A DNA stretch of 64,000 bases from Gautieria morchelliformis (GCA_015179125.1 WHVA01000055.1:1-64000); one strand, 5' to 3'; counted from the stretch's first letter, positions 46,437-58,383 are shown. Numbers and translations: made by a program. The notes: generated by a model not told the origin, from the sequence alone.

Positions 46437-47669
46437 CTACCACAACGACTCCCTATCCTGAATGGGACAAACGGAACCTGGGACAAAGTGCAATCCCATT
46501 GCCTCATCGATGGCTGCGAAGCACATCCCTATAAGTGCCCTGTGTACAGATGCATCACCATCGAAGTCGTGGATTTCACGTAATGTCAGCTCGTTCCGGC
46601 CAGTTCTAACAAAGATGACAATCTTCCGCCCATTTGTGCAAGCCCCCCAATTGGCTTGAAAGAAGTGTAGTTCACCCCATACCTGTTTGAAAGAGAAGAG
46701 AAAAGTGAATTTAATGTATGCATCACTGTGAGAGTTGCATACCTGTCTAAGCAACCTGGGAGGCGGTTCAGTACCTGTCCAATCAAAGACACCTGAGCCT
46801 CTATGTGCTGCCACAGTACTGAATATGCCCGTAAAGGCATCATCTGAGTAAGCCCACCAAGTCTTGACTTCCATGATAGCCACATTTTGCCTTTGTCCTG
46901 AGCTCCGGTAGAGAAGGAAGTCGGGAAATCCTGCATTGGTCTGGTCACCTGGGTTGCGATGAGCTTTTGGGCAACTTCGGCCCCACTGAGGATAAAATTG
47001 GGTCTGTGGAGGTCCAGCAGTGTTTGCATAGCGTGTCTGACAATAAGCATCAGTTCATGCTATTCTCGTTGCAAAACACTGAATGAATACCGCTAAGAGC
47101 ATGTTCAGTGGCTCAATAATCTGAACATGAACTTCATCCTGAACTGATGGCTCGGACGTCATGGCCACAGGCTTCCTCTGGTTATGTGCAACAAACCAGG
47201 CAAAAAGACTGTCAAGAACCTGTGCTTGCTGCCTCCCACTTGGGAAAGGTGCTGAATTGCCAAAACCCTGACCAGTATGAATGGTTAGGGGAAACCCAGG
47301 TACATTAGCTGGCTTTGCAACACCAACGCCATTCGGCAAAGAGTAGACCACCAGGTTTTGCCACAAGGACCTGCATCGGCGGACATACCGGAGTCAGTCT
47401 GTAACAGGCATATTCCCGACTTGGGCAGCAGTTTTAGTAACTGAATGCCCTGTTCTGATCAATGCTGGTTCCAAGCATTTGCAAACTAAGCGCAATTGAG
47501 CTCCCCCCAATGGCGCTGGAAAAGGAAACTGATGCCACTGCTGTTGAATGAGAGGAGCATCTTGCCATTGAAGGGCATGTGGCAGACCAACAACTATCAA
47601 GTCAGGCATGTATAGCAAGCATTGACCTGGCTGACCCATGATGGTTTGAAGGAAGAGCGGGGCTTCCAT
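46437..47669 (-). pseudogene. PD-(D/E)XK nuclease-like protein fragment
   Basis: Reading from ATG 47,667-47,669 (MEAPLFLQTIMGQPGQCLLY). Later blocks are PSGRRQAQVLDSLFAWFVAH, DLHRPNFILSGAEVAQKLIA, then FPDFLLYRSSGQRQ followed by VAIMEVKTWWAYSDDAF. The PD (46,920-46,925) and E-x-K (46,863-46,871) spacing is the classic restriction-endonuclease fold core. An intron (46,683-46,742; GTATGC to CAG) precedes VWGELHFFQANWGACTNGRK. It ends abruptly at GLHFVPGS. At least two frame changes are needed upstream, and no kinase lobe follows. In mushrooms this domain is, from memory, found N-terminal to kinases like those here. Confidence 0.55.
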
Positions 47670-47807
47670 ACTTAAAACTCGTACTACTATATGGATGCGA
47701 AGGAAACCGTTCGCACAGTCCTCGCACACGGCGAGGGGCCCGGAATAGGCACGTTCGATTGGCACGTTCGTCTTACATAAACCACTGACCATCTCAGTAT
47801 ACTAACC

Positions 47808-48975
47808 ATGCAGGCGGGGCCGTTCATCGTAAGCTGCTCATTATTTGGAGAAACTTGCTTTTGAGCTGCTCCTCTACAGCCATCGAATGCTTTCTCGTCG
47901 CTCATCGTTGGTGGCCTTATCAAAATCAACGATGTCCAGGTTCCATTGACGCTCTCTAAAACCATCTCAAAGCCGGGAAAACCACTTCTGGCCACGGTAG
48001 AAGCCTTCGCCAATCCCGGCGGTCTACCACCTGTTCGACCACCCTCCAAACTCCCGCCTCCAGGCAACCTCTGTCTCCATGTTTCCTTAGAACCGGAACG
48101 ACTCGGCTATGGCAGAGTGGGTTCGGTGTACCCGCTCAGAATTGACGACAGCAACCAGTACACTCTTCCATCCCTTGTAATAAAAGTCGCTGCTCGGCGC
48201 CGTTATGACGACCTGGCTCGTGAGGCCTGGTTTTACGAAGAGATGGAGGATATTCAGGGAGTAGCCATCGCACGCTGCTATTGGTTCTTTACTGCTGAAA
48301 TCGAGCAGAATAGCGAGGTATTGGATTGGGCAGAGTCTGATGCGGATTACCACGAGGAAGTAGACGTTGGGGACGAGGACATAGACGTTGGGGACGAGGA
48401 CAGCGAAAGTGAGGATGACGGCGACTCGGACGATACATGGAACCGCTATGCATGGACAGATTCTGATAATCTGGTGATGGAAGAATTCAGCTGGGAAGTG
48501 GTAGTTCAGCGCAATGATGAAAGGGAGAAGTTAAGGGAAGAACGTCGAGATAAACGTGCCCGAATCCTCAAAGCAGCCCGTGCCGATCCGGCCTCAGTGC
48601 GCAACTGCAGCGACAAGACCTTTCTTTCAGTTTTGGTTTTAGAAAGACTCGGGGACGTGATGCCCATAGGCGTTCCGTTGGAAGCACTCAAGTTCGTTCT
48701 GGCCAGCTCTAACTATGCATGCTTCTGAACATCCTTTGTTACGCAGGCCGGATCTTCATGAAATATACAGCGACATGGGTCGATTCGGTATCGAACATAT
48801 CGACATCCGATGGAGAAATATCCTGGCGGCACCTGCGACAGACCAGAGCATTGTTTGCCCTTATCACGGACACAGGCATCAATGGCGTGTGGTTGACTTC
48901 GATCGCTCGAGAAAGTCAAACCATTTACATTCTCGTATCGAAACCTCTTCGTCTTATGGCTTTGCATCATACTAG
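47808..48975 (+). pseudogene. Kinase-like protein, unit 4 copy
   Basis: ATG 47,808; exon 1 to 47,828 (MQAGPFI); intron 47,829-47,879; exon 2 in frame. It keeps glycine loop, VIKVA lysine, EAWFYEEM and a duplicated acidic repeat (DVGDED twice). One extra T near 48,697 breaks the frame inside the C-lobe; HIDIRWRN and VVDFDRSRKSN follow in another frame, ending early at 48,973-48,975 after a further small indel. It lies 138 bp from, and divergent to, the nuclease-like fragment start. Confidence 0.7.
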
Positions 48976-49853
48976 ATGGATTAGAAGAAGGATGCGTCAT
49001 CGAGCCTTGGTAGATGCATTCTTTGTCCCTCAACGTGAAATGCATGGGAAGGATTTTATTCACTTTTCACGAGAACTAGAGCATTTCCGGGCAACTTGGT
49101 ATATTCATCGTAGATAAACGCCGCCTTTAGGATGTCACAAGAGTCGAAATATGCATGTGCCGCCTGTCAGATTATGGTGTCACAGCATCCCGACCTTTAT
49201 TCTCGAGCTACTGACCCTCCGGATGTAGGCTGATTACTCGTCATGGACTTGTGAGCGGCACCTATCATGATACCTATATACCCACATCACAGACTGTGAT
49301 GCTTCCTGTCCACTCATACTTGTCCTTGATTCACAGTCGCCCAACTTCTATGTTTGAGATCGGCGGCTAGAGTACAGGTCAGTTAGTACTCATGGTCATA
49401 GTTCCGGCCTACTTCTAGGCTGGCTAGGTTGGGTCGATGCCCGACATGGATGCGGACTAAGGTCTCTGTAGGCTTCAACTTCAGGCCTGCTCCCACGTCC
49501 TCTTCGAACATGAGAATATTTTACCTAGGCATGTTCCCCTGAATGCCAAGTGGAATGAGATGATCCATGATGCTCGATACGGGTTTGCCCTCTTCTTCCA
49601 TCACACCACGGTCCGGCCTGGATACTGTGGGGATTCCTCTTAAGGGCGCATATAACTTTTCAGACTCTGTTTTGGCTTAGCTTGGCTTCTATGGCCTCAT
49701 CCACATGCGCCTCTTCCGATCGTTGGCGAATGAGGAGTATCTATCGAGTCATGAAGCCTGAGAAGAGAACAGCAATACCTTTATGACTGCTCGCTGCATC
49801 TAACTAATAGTTACAAGCTATAAGAAGTGCTCGAACACTTCGAATTGTCCTCG
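48976..49853. repeat. Unit spacer downstream of kinase (unit 4)
   Basis: Matches 2,162-3,019. No reading frame is conserved between the copies, so it is taken as non-coding. Confidence 0.55.
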
Positions 49854-51646
49854 ATGTCGAGTCTGGCAGAGCTTGAAGCCTTGGGTCTGGCCATTTTTGA
49901 AAATCGGATTGCTGCGGTAGGTATTCCCCGAGCGCTGAAGCTTTTTGCGCTGACCAGAATCCGCTAGAGCTTTAACCGTACGCCTAACCTAGTAGCGCCC
50001 CTTAACGAGTCCTTATTTTAAGTTGCTAGCATTGTCATTCTGGTGAGCATGATGCCGGCAATGCGCATGTCGTCCAAATAAGACTGTGCGAACGAGATTT
50101 ATGACTACCTCCTGACCATCGAATTGGATGTAGAACTTCTCTGGGGAACACCATGGAGTATTGGGAAGATCCTCTACCTGTTAACCCGCTATAGTGTATT
50201 GTCGACTCGTTGATGTTGGCGTTTTGTGCGCCGTCTTCCAATTTGCCTAATTGGAAGAGAGACTGACATATATTACTATCCAAGTCCACTTCGCGAGCGG
50301 GCCATCTGTGCCGGCAAGGACGGTGAATAGATTCGAATGACCTTTTTTTTTCGTAGCGAGTGCTGAACTCTCGATCTTACAGTGCTCCCTCGTGTATCCA
50401 ATTTCAGGCTGTAAGCCTCTGAGATCAAGTGCGAAATTAACTTTAAAACAGTCTCTGCAGGCTTTATATTCTGGGGTGGATGTCTGGCAGGAAGTAGGAA
50501 TTGCCAGGCTTTGATTGGACGGGTACAATATCATTCTTTTAGTTGTTCTGATATTCAGGACATGGGCTATGTGAGGCCAGAAACGCAAAATTGCCTTCGC
50601 ACTTCCTATCCTCCTGGTGATCGTTATCGTCCTACTCGGATACCTGACCAGAATTGGACTTACTTCCGTCTCATGTCTGTCCTGGTTTGTTTCTCTCAAA
50701 GATTGTGTCCCAGCTCATAGTGTCATACGTAGTCGCAGATGTTACGACACTCCCAATACCAAACCTCCAAAGCTGCTTTATTACTAGGAACGACGATATC
50801 ACCTTTTTGTGGGATTATGTTATCATAGTGAGCTTCGAGACTGGTGAGCGATCAGTCTGGCATGCGCTGCAGCTTGCTAACATTATTACTTCCGGTTCCA
50901 TTATAGTCATCCTGGTTCTCACTCTCATTCAAGGAGTCCAACATTGTAGGTAGTTCATGACAGCTCCCAGCAATTGAACCCTGACCCACGTTCAGGTCGG
51001 CATACTACGTCAAGTTTAGTCTCAACACTGCGGATGGTATGTAATATCTTTCACTCCAGCGTTCACTAAGCTGACAGTGGCCAGGTATACTATATTATGT
51101 TTATCTTCTCATGCTGTCGATTCCGAACGTTTTGGTTATTGCGTTCGTTGAAGTTAGAGACATATCATCTACTCTCAATGGGTCCCGCTAAGCCCTCTTG
51201 TGTTGAAGAAAACAATCGGGGCGTCATTGCTTCTGTCAGTTGGTCCCAGTGCCTAAGTTAATTGGTCACTTACCACCTTTATCTGATGCAGAATGCAACG
51301 GGTGTTTAACGCCATATTACCTTGGCGTATACTACTTCATCTTAGGATGGCAGCAGTACGCGGGGACCGGAGATCCGTATCTTCACCGCAACTGACCACC
51401 ATGCTCCGGATCTCACTACCTACCGAATTTTCCACAGACATGATAGGACGTGGAACATGGCTAATAGATCCAGAGGCTGGTCCTAGACCCGAGGCGACGA
51501 TCAGCGACGGCAGCCAGACTGTCAGAGGACACGCTTACAATTGCGCGGCACGATGGCCCCCGGGGTTGTTATTATTTCTGGGTGGAAAATGTGTGGACGT
51601 GTATATACCCCTCGGCAGGAATAGACACTGCAAGTACTGGATATAA
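49854..51646 (+). pseudogene. DUF6533-like multi-transmembrane protein (unit 4)
   Basis: ATG 49,854 (MSSLAELEALGLAIFENR), an exon with the family signature NEIYDYLLTIELDVELLW / GTPWSIGKILYLLTRYS (about 50,090-50,215), a helix exon IILLVVLIFRTWAM then KIAFALPILLVIVIVLLGYL (about 50,520-50,645), LQSCFITRNDDITFLWDYVI, ILVLTLIQGVQH, LYYVYLLMLSIPNVLVIAF (about 51,090-51,150) and a last exon QRVFNAILPWRILLHLRMAA. The motif order fits the fungal membrane proteins whose N-terminus is called DUF6533. TGG is replaced by TGA in RTWAM-W-GQK (about 50,573) and other frame breaks exist. Introns include 50,845-50,907 and 51,040-51,085. Role unknown, possibly sensing. Confidence 0.55.
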
Positions 51647-52693
51647 TGTGTTCCTCGCAAGAACCTGTCGCCATGGTTTTTCGTGCACTCGCGGTTCTCG
51701 TCGCTCTACCGCCCCTGGTGCCCATATCGCCGTGGTCGCGAAGGGCGCGATTGAGCACGAAGCCCAAAATGCCGCGGCGTGTACACGCACACGTCTGTGC
51801 GAAGCTGGGGGACCTCGACTTCGAGCACCTCATTTTGGGCGCGATGAGAGACACCATAGACACGCCGCAGACGCTTCCTGGGCAAGTGAACTTCTGAGGC
51901 GGGGAGGTTGTATTTGATTTCTATGGTTAGATTGGGACGGGGAGAAGTGGCTTCAAAATGGGCTGGTTTTGTGTGAATGCTGGATACAGTTGCATGCTGT
52001 ATATGCCCAAGCACACAGGTTGCGCAAGAGCATCTGTCTCGTACGCCGGTGGGGCCAAGCGGGCGTGCGCGTTGAGTGTCTGTCACCGACTCGGACTCAC
52101 CGTAGATGACCCGCCGCGCTCAGTACGGCACGTTTGATGCATGCACTTCAGTGCCTAGCCTCCCATATGGCGTACGATCTCATGCTACGGTTGGGCATGC
52201 ACTGGCAGCTGTAGCCTGTGCAGTATACCGCACAGGCGGGTGGCACTAGTCGCACCGCGAGCGCTGCGCCCACGAGCTTTGCGGTAATCACCAGTGACAA
52301 AGCCCTCACTATCAATCAAGTAGTATGCATGACAGACATTGACAGTTGATGCAAGTCAGTCACTTCCTCTAATATACACGATGAGCTTCTGATGATGCCA
52401 CCAACCAAACGACAAGGTCGTATTCTTTGATGCAAAGATTAGAAACGTTGATAATTGCTAGTGCCAAAGCCCTCACTAGAGATCAGGCAGCATGTATGAC
52501 AGTTGATGCAACTCACTTCCTGCATGTAATATACACAATGAGGTCACCAACCAAACGACGAGGTAACGCATGTTATTTTTTTTTATGCAAAGATTAGAAA
52601 CGCCGCAACGAACGTTAGCATAACCACAGCCAAAGCATGCCCGAGTCTGGGCTAGGTAAACTGTCACGAAAAGGAGTGTCCATACTACATGGC
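51646..52693. repeat. Unit spacer with conserved 83-codon ORF (unit 4)
   Basis: 51,646-51,897 (+) encodes the HAHVCAKLGDLDF tail also seen at 3,654-3,905. 51,912-51,920 is the intact target of the MULE (ATTTGATTT), and GAGCCACATCTGAG near 52,733, just inside the 7TM gene, is the intact target of the young Ty3. No other gene. Confidence 0.5.
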
Positions 52694-54153
52694 TCAGCAG
52701 ATGTCCTGCACATCGCGCAATGACTCTGGGGGAGCCACATCTGAGTGAATGGGAAGGACTTCCATATGGAGAGCCCAATTCGGCTCAGCCTGACTCGGAG
52801 GGGGGGGGGTTTGTTTTGCACCGAAGTGAATGCAAGGAAACCAAACTTGCAATGTGTCCTGCACCCAATCGATAATCATTCCCGCCTCGTGAGCAGGACA
52901 GCAATCGAAGAGGGCTTACGCGCTGCAGACCAAATAACAAGAACGCGAGGAGAGGGACTTGGCCAAGGGCATACGTCAGTGGTGTGCGCAAGACACTGGA
53001 AAGCTTGCGTGACGCTCACAAAGAGATTCCCCAATACTCATTATATCTCCCATGATCATAGTCGCATTCGAATCTGGGTTCGTATCAAGCAGGCTAACCA
53101 ACGTCGTGAGAATTCTTAGAGAAATATCACCGCGCAGTCAGTCTTATTCTTCGAGACATCCGAAGAGAAAACATACACGGCAACGAGGAGTCGAAACGAG
53201 CAGAAAACAGAGAGGCGCACAAGCAGAGAGAGGCTCATGATGCTACCCATATTGACTTGTCGAAATATACGACGATAGCTAACAAACTTGATCACCAAAA
53301 GGACTGAAAAAAGAACCATTAATCACAGCCTATCACGAAATTGATCCGGGTAACAACTGACTATCCCAAATGCACGCGAGAACGAGCAGCGAAAGACCCA
53401 CGTAGTCCAGGGCTTTGGGCAGATTATTGCTGTGTGTTGGGCTGATGTCAAAAAGCTGGCACTAACACAAACGGGATAGTCAGCGAGCGTGCCAAAAATA
53501 ACGCTCCCAGCGCTGACAAGGGGGACTAATCCCATCAAATAAGGCGTGATCAGAAGCTTTTGTCGCAATTCAATCGACCTCAATTCTCGATAGAAGGTGT
53601 GATATCTCACCGCGAAGGTTCGTAGCTTTGTTGTCCATGCCTTTGCATAACTGAAAGCAGCTCGCATTTCAAACCACAGCTGGACAAGACATTAGCGGGA
53701 CACTTGCATCTGCAGACGACGCGTACATGAATTATAATGTTCAGGGTAGAGGTCAGCACGCTGTTAATTCAATATTACCGTCAGGAGGACGACGCCAGTG
53801 AGCGGCGTTACTGATTAATGCTCACACGAAGGTCATACAATCGACCACAGTATTGATTATGGTGGCCACACCCAAGGTTTGATCAGTTTCAGCGAAAGCC
53901 ATGAACTGCACCACATCTCTTTCCCCAGTCGCCTCAGCAGTTAATTGTGGATCAAGAGGGCCTCTTGAAGCACGCACGTGAAGAGCACGACTGACGTATA
54001 CATGAGAAACGTCCACACGAAATTAAGGAAAACAGGGTGGCGGCGCATGTTCTCCGAGTCCGAAAGAACGACGGTGAACAGCAACGCAGACAGCGATACA
54101 AAGCCCAGGAGCAGCAGCACAAACACAGCGGCGTTAACGGGTGGAAACGCCAT
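52694..54153 (-). CDS. 7TM-like fungal membrane protein, unit 4 copy
   Basis: Most complete member of the family. ATG 54,151-54,153 (MAFPPVNAAVFVLLLLGFVS), second helix TFLMYTSVVLFTCVL, an exon RDVVQFMAFAETDQTLGVAT, an exon KLRTFAVRYHTFYRELRSIE with MGLVPLVSAGSVIFGTLADY, WTTWVFRCSFSRAFGIV, FVSYRRIFRQVNMGSIMS, a helix (LSVFCSFRLLVAVYVFSS), then PLLAFLLFGLQR and, after an intron (GTAAGC to TGCAG, about 52,907-52,967), DTLQVWFPCIHFGAKQ with a Pro-rich tail ending near DVQDIC at 52,694. Exon limits are approximate; the second exon join needs checking. Confidence 0.55.
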
Positions 54154-54206
54154 AGCACCAAGTCGACGTCGGGACGAGGTTCATCTTCGACTTTCTAGCA
54201 TCGTCG

Positions 54207-54214
54207 TTTAAATA
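54207..54214 (-). promoter_or_regulatory. TATA-like box of the unit 4 7TM gene
   Basis: TATTTAAA on the minus strand, about 55 bp before the ATG; the same box and spacing as in unit 1. Confidence 0.45.
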
Positions 54215-54224
54215 CGCACGGGGA

Positions 54225-54825
54225 AATCCCCTTGCTCGTCAAGGGCACTGGGAGGTCGAAAATCGTGGGAAATCCGACACCTTTTGCCGATGTTTCCCCG
54301 AGTATGATGCAATAGCTTATTAAGCTTATATGCTTGATCAAGTTGCTGCTCACGCCGGCCCTCCCTCTAGTCTGCTTCTGTCCTTGAATTGTCGCATACC
54401 CTGCCTAACACTGTCCCCGAGCAAGGGTTCTGCCGGGCGCACGCCGGCCCTCCCTCTAGTCCAGAATTACAGCGTTATAGATGATCGCTTCGAATCATAA
54501 GCTGTGCGCGGGAAGGTGAAGAACCTAGGTTCGGATAAGCACTCTCCCGGCGCCGTTCAGTTGCTGTGGCCGAACCGACTACTCCTCGTTGAGTTCCTCA
54601 CGGTGACAGCTTAGAGCGCGAGCAGATAATAATAGGGCCTATCAGAGTAGCGGTTTTGATGGGGATTTGAGAAGGTGTTTCGTGCCCGAAACCAACCCGA
54701 AATCCCAAATCGACTCGCGATTTGGACACGTCGGGGATTTGGATTTCGGCCGGCACACCTCGCGGAGCTCTAAAGGCTGTCGCCATCGCCTTCTAAGATG
54801 CCGCATCACCTTCTGAGACTGTGGT
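54225..54825. repeat. Unit 4 right junction
   Basis: Matches parts of 15,220-15,370 and 36,500-36,640, plus an inverted match to 44,470-44,510 and two copies of an ACGCCGGCCCTCCCTCTAGT block (54,353 and 54,447). No gene. It marks the right end of the array. Confidence 0.5.
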
Positions 54826-55197
54826 ATGAGTTCGAAGAATAAATGTGCTGATCCGGTCACAACAGTTACGGCAGACACCCTTTCTGTTACACAGCTGGAA
54901 GCTCTGCTCCATGCAGCTAAGGTAAAGCTGACTCCTGCGCAAACGAATGGCCTCGTAAACCCAATGCAAAGGCCGCTGCTTTGACGATGGATGATATCGA
55001 AGAACCCGAAGAAAAACCTTCTCTTGTTAAGCCAGGACATAAGGCGGAGGGCAGGAAACTCAAGGGAGAGGAAGCCTCGATTCCTCCAGTGCCGTGAGTG
55101 TGATCTTCTGTAATGGATGCGCTGTTACTAGCGTTGCCACCAGTTGGGCTAAGGAAGAGTTTTCCAGGAAGACACAAGCTGCAGCAGCTCACTTGAA
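54826..55197 (+). pseudogene. Small unknown gene fragment
   Basis: ATG 54,826 (MSSKNKCADPVTTVTADTLS) leads to a short helix (VTQLEALLHAAKVKL). After an apparent one-base loss near 54,950 a charged stretch RKPNAKAAALTMDDIEEPEE follows, a possible intron (55,097-55,144, GTGAGT to CCAG), and WAKEEFSRKTQAAAAHLKC with a stop near 55,200. No family is recognised. Confidence 0.3.
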
Positions 55198-55200
55198 ATG

Positions 55201-56403
55201 TTAGGTTATGGGTGTATTATTGGAGGTTGGAAGTCATCAGCGGAAGAATTTCAGTATTCGATGGCATGGTGAAAAATGGCCTCTTGAATGCGTCACACCT
55301 CCTGACTGGTAAGATGACCTCGCTTCGTTATTATTGTGCGCTTGGAACCTTGTCGTCAGGTTATGTATCAGGAGTCGAAGCTCTTACCGTGATATCAAAG
55401 ATTGTTCGATGCCTACACCATCGAAACCCGGAGCTCGTCTATCTCTTGGCTCATATGTAAAGTAGCCACACTGAAACCTACCCTACAGGAAGACTGATTA
55501 TTGCGCCTTTTGTCCAGCTGTCGTGGGAGACGCCGGGAAACTTTATGTTTCTGGCGATGTTGTACCCATCTATCGCGAACTTATATGTCACACAACGATT
55601 ATAAACTCTTAATTATTTTGAAGTAGAGTTTGTGACTTCTCTCTAGTCGCATTCTAGTCAGAACTGAATATAAGCCTCAGGTTACTGACACAAATTCAGA
55701 TCAACTCAGTATCGTCCTTGCACGGAAGCCCGAGGCTATTTACATACTCTTCAGGGGTCCGTGTATTTGCGGTCCAAAGCCCTCACGGGCGCTCCGAGTT
55801 ACAAGGTGCGTCAGCCGTGCCTCATAGCGCATTTCTGGGCACAATCGCGGTGGCCGCCTCCTCCATAGCGCAATCGCGGCTCCTGGGCGGTGTCCGCCTG
55901 GAGCCTATGGGCCGTGGCGGCTGCCTATGCCTTCCGTGCGGAGCTATCCGGTTTCGCCTGCGCGGCTCCCAAACTAGTACGGTGCCACGATGGGAACTCT
56001 TGCTCGGCCACTAGTAGAGCGAGAGTTCCCACCGTGGCATAGGTGTACAACCTGATTCCCAAGGCCCCTCATCCTGTATATGAATAATTGGCTAATCCCG
56101 CATCATAAGATTACTCGCTCTACGGCTTCTATTTCTTGACCCAACCAGCCTGTGACTAGGACATGCAACTCTGTGCTGGTCAGGCTGCTTACCTGTCCCC
56201 AATCTTTGACGATGACTCTTTTTCTAGGGAGGTCACATCTCCGGCCAGTTTATAGATCATCTCAAAGGAGGTGACACCTACTGTTGTTTCTGCTGCTCTC
56301 GTGCATTCGATAACAAATCTATCTCGGTGTCCATGACAATCCCCTTGCCTTTGTGTGACGAGGGGAAGATACGACATAAATGGACCCCCACAGGTTTCGT
56401 TAA
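55201..56403. other. Region between array and LINE
   Basis: No convincing gene. 55,720-55,980 is GC-rich. A strong hairpin lies at 55,983-56,039. The LINE 5' end may lie within 56,040-56,403, but no target duplication was found. Confidence 0.3.
55983..56039. repeat. Long inverted repeat (23-bp arms)
   Basis: Arms 55,983-56,005 and 56,017-56,039 match at 21 of 23 positions around an 11-base loop. Would form a stable hairpin in RNA or DNA. Confidence 0.7.
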
Positions 56404-58383
56404 GCAGCACTTAACATACCGACGGGAGCGCTCCTTGTCCGGAACCACATCCTCATCCAAAAATTCCCACGCTATCAAAAACCCCAAAACCCGATACCTC
56501 TCAACCCCTCCCAACCCCAGCCAGAACCCTTAGACACAATCCCACAGCCTCTCCCAGCATCCACCCAACAAAGCAATGCCGACCCCGGCGGTCGCGGGAC
56601 CCACCAAGAAACCGCCACCTCACCGCAACACCCCACCAGTCACAGAAAGTCACACCCTGCGATCAAGCTCGCAAGCAACAAACAGGACCGAAGGACCCAG
56701 CACTCAGGAAGGATCGACGCGGTCGCCCGAAGAAGCTCATCAGTTCCTCTCAGAGAACGGCTCCTCCCAGAAAGGCAATCAATAACGTACCATAGTCTGG
56801 CCACGGCGCTGCTACACCTCGAGGAAGCACAGTCATCGATACCGAAGACGACGGAGGAGGGATTCAAGGCTGTAGCCACGCTCATAACTGACCTAGCAGA
56901 CAGGACAGCCATCGCTGAGCTGGCCACCGCAGTCAGAGAAAGGTTAAGCGGCGTGAACGACGTCCTCGCCCCCATGCTACAACAAATGGAACTGGCCACA
57001 ACAAAGATCAGAGAGTCCACTAACAGTTTAGCAGGTACGGTCGAGGAACTACGACAGGAAAGCGATGGAACGGCGCAGCGTATAGTAGACGCAGTCACAG
57101 CGCAAGCGCCGACCCCAACAACGCAAGGCCAGGAGCAACACCCCACCAGCAAACCAGCCCGATACCCGACTTACGCTGCGGCGCTGGCAGCGTGTGCGAC
57201 AAAACCAATTAGCCTCCAGTCGAGTACCCTAGCAAGATGTGATCTGCGCGCCCGGCAGATCCTAATCGACAAAACGCCTGCAGCCCCAGACCACAGGATG
57301 GCCAGACTATCGGAGCCAGACATACTTGACAGAGCCAACAGGGCGGTCGGGGAGATGGAGTGGGAAGACGACCAGGAAAAGCCAAGGGCGGTAGGAGTAC
57401 AGAGGTTACCGAGCGACGCCTTCTTCCTAGAGCTACAAACGGAGGAGACGGCAGAGCTGCTACAAACCCGTCAGACCGCGACCAGCTTCCTTTCCAAATT
57501 TAGCAGCGACTCGATCATCAAACCCAACAATTACTCCATAATCGCCGAATTCGTACCCATCAGATTCAACCCTGAATCTCGAGCCGAGCTGGAGGGAGTC
57601 GAGACGGGCAACAGCCTAGAGCAGGACGACATAGTCTCCGCATGATGGATAAAGCCCCTGGGGAGACGCACTGCAACCCAGTCCACAGCCCACCTGATTA
57701 TACAACTACGAAACCAAATGGCAGCAAACACATTGATACGATGCGGGGTGTTAATCACAGGCACAAGGACGACAGCCAGGAAGATGCTGCAAGAGGCTAG
57801 GAGGTGCCTCAAATGCCAAAAATCGGGAGTCGCTCACCTGGCTGCGCAATGCCCTCAACTCGTCGACACATGTGGCACTTGCGGGAATGGGGGTCACAGG
57901 ACGGCGGAATGCAGGGTGACTGACCCCAAGATCTACAGATGCGCCAACTGTGAAGACATAGGGCACGCAGCATGGGACCGTGAGTGCCCGAAGTTCAAAG
58001 AGCACACCCGCAGAATCCAGCTTAAGTACCCCGAGACTAACATGCGTTTCTACCCAGCGAGCAAGGACCCACAGTCGTGGGAAACGGTAACCACAACGCA
58101 AGATCCTGACCATGGTTTCCTGCACCCGCCATCTCGGCCCCGCTTCAGGCCAACACCGGGTGCACAACAGGGCCACCCGGAGCGCATGCCATCGTATTGG
58201 AACCAGCCGAGAGGAGTCCCACCATCGCGCACACAAAGGGAACGGTCCACCACACGCGGAAACCGCGCAAGGAGCGCGTCCTCAAACCGCCAACTATCGC
58301 TAGACGAGCTGGGCTTCGCTATAAACTCCAATTCCAACGACAGAAATCCAACCCACCAAAACCAACCTAGACCCCATGAATAG
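56404..58383 (+). pseudogene. LINE ORF1 (Gag-like, three zinc knuckles)
   Basis: One frame is open from 56,404 (no ATG before 56,953), Pro/Gln-rich first, then a coiled-coil-like helical part (GVNDVLAPMLQQMELATTKI), an RRM-like middle (SIIAEFVPIRFNPESRAELE), and a single in-frame TGA at 57,643-57,645 before WIKPLGRRTATQSTAHLI. Three CCHC knuckles follow: CLKCQKSGVAHLAAQC, CGTCGNGGHRTAEC and CANCEDIGHAAWDREC (57,810-58,000). It ends TAG 58,381-58,383, overlapping the ORF2 ATG in ATGAATAG, as in coupled translation. Confidence 0.75.

Noticed and set aside
50035-50699. Minus-strand frames of 84 and 150 codons
   Set aside because: They are antisense to the DUF6533-like exons, which match a known motif order on the plus strand.
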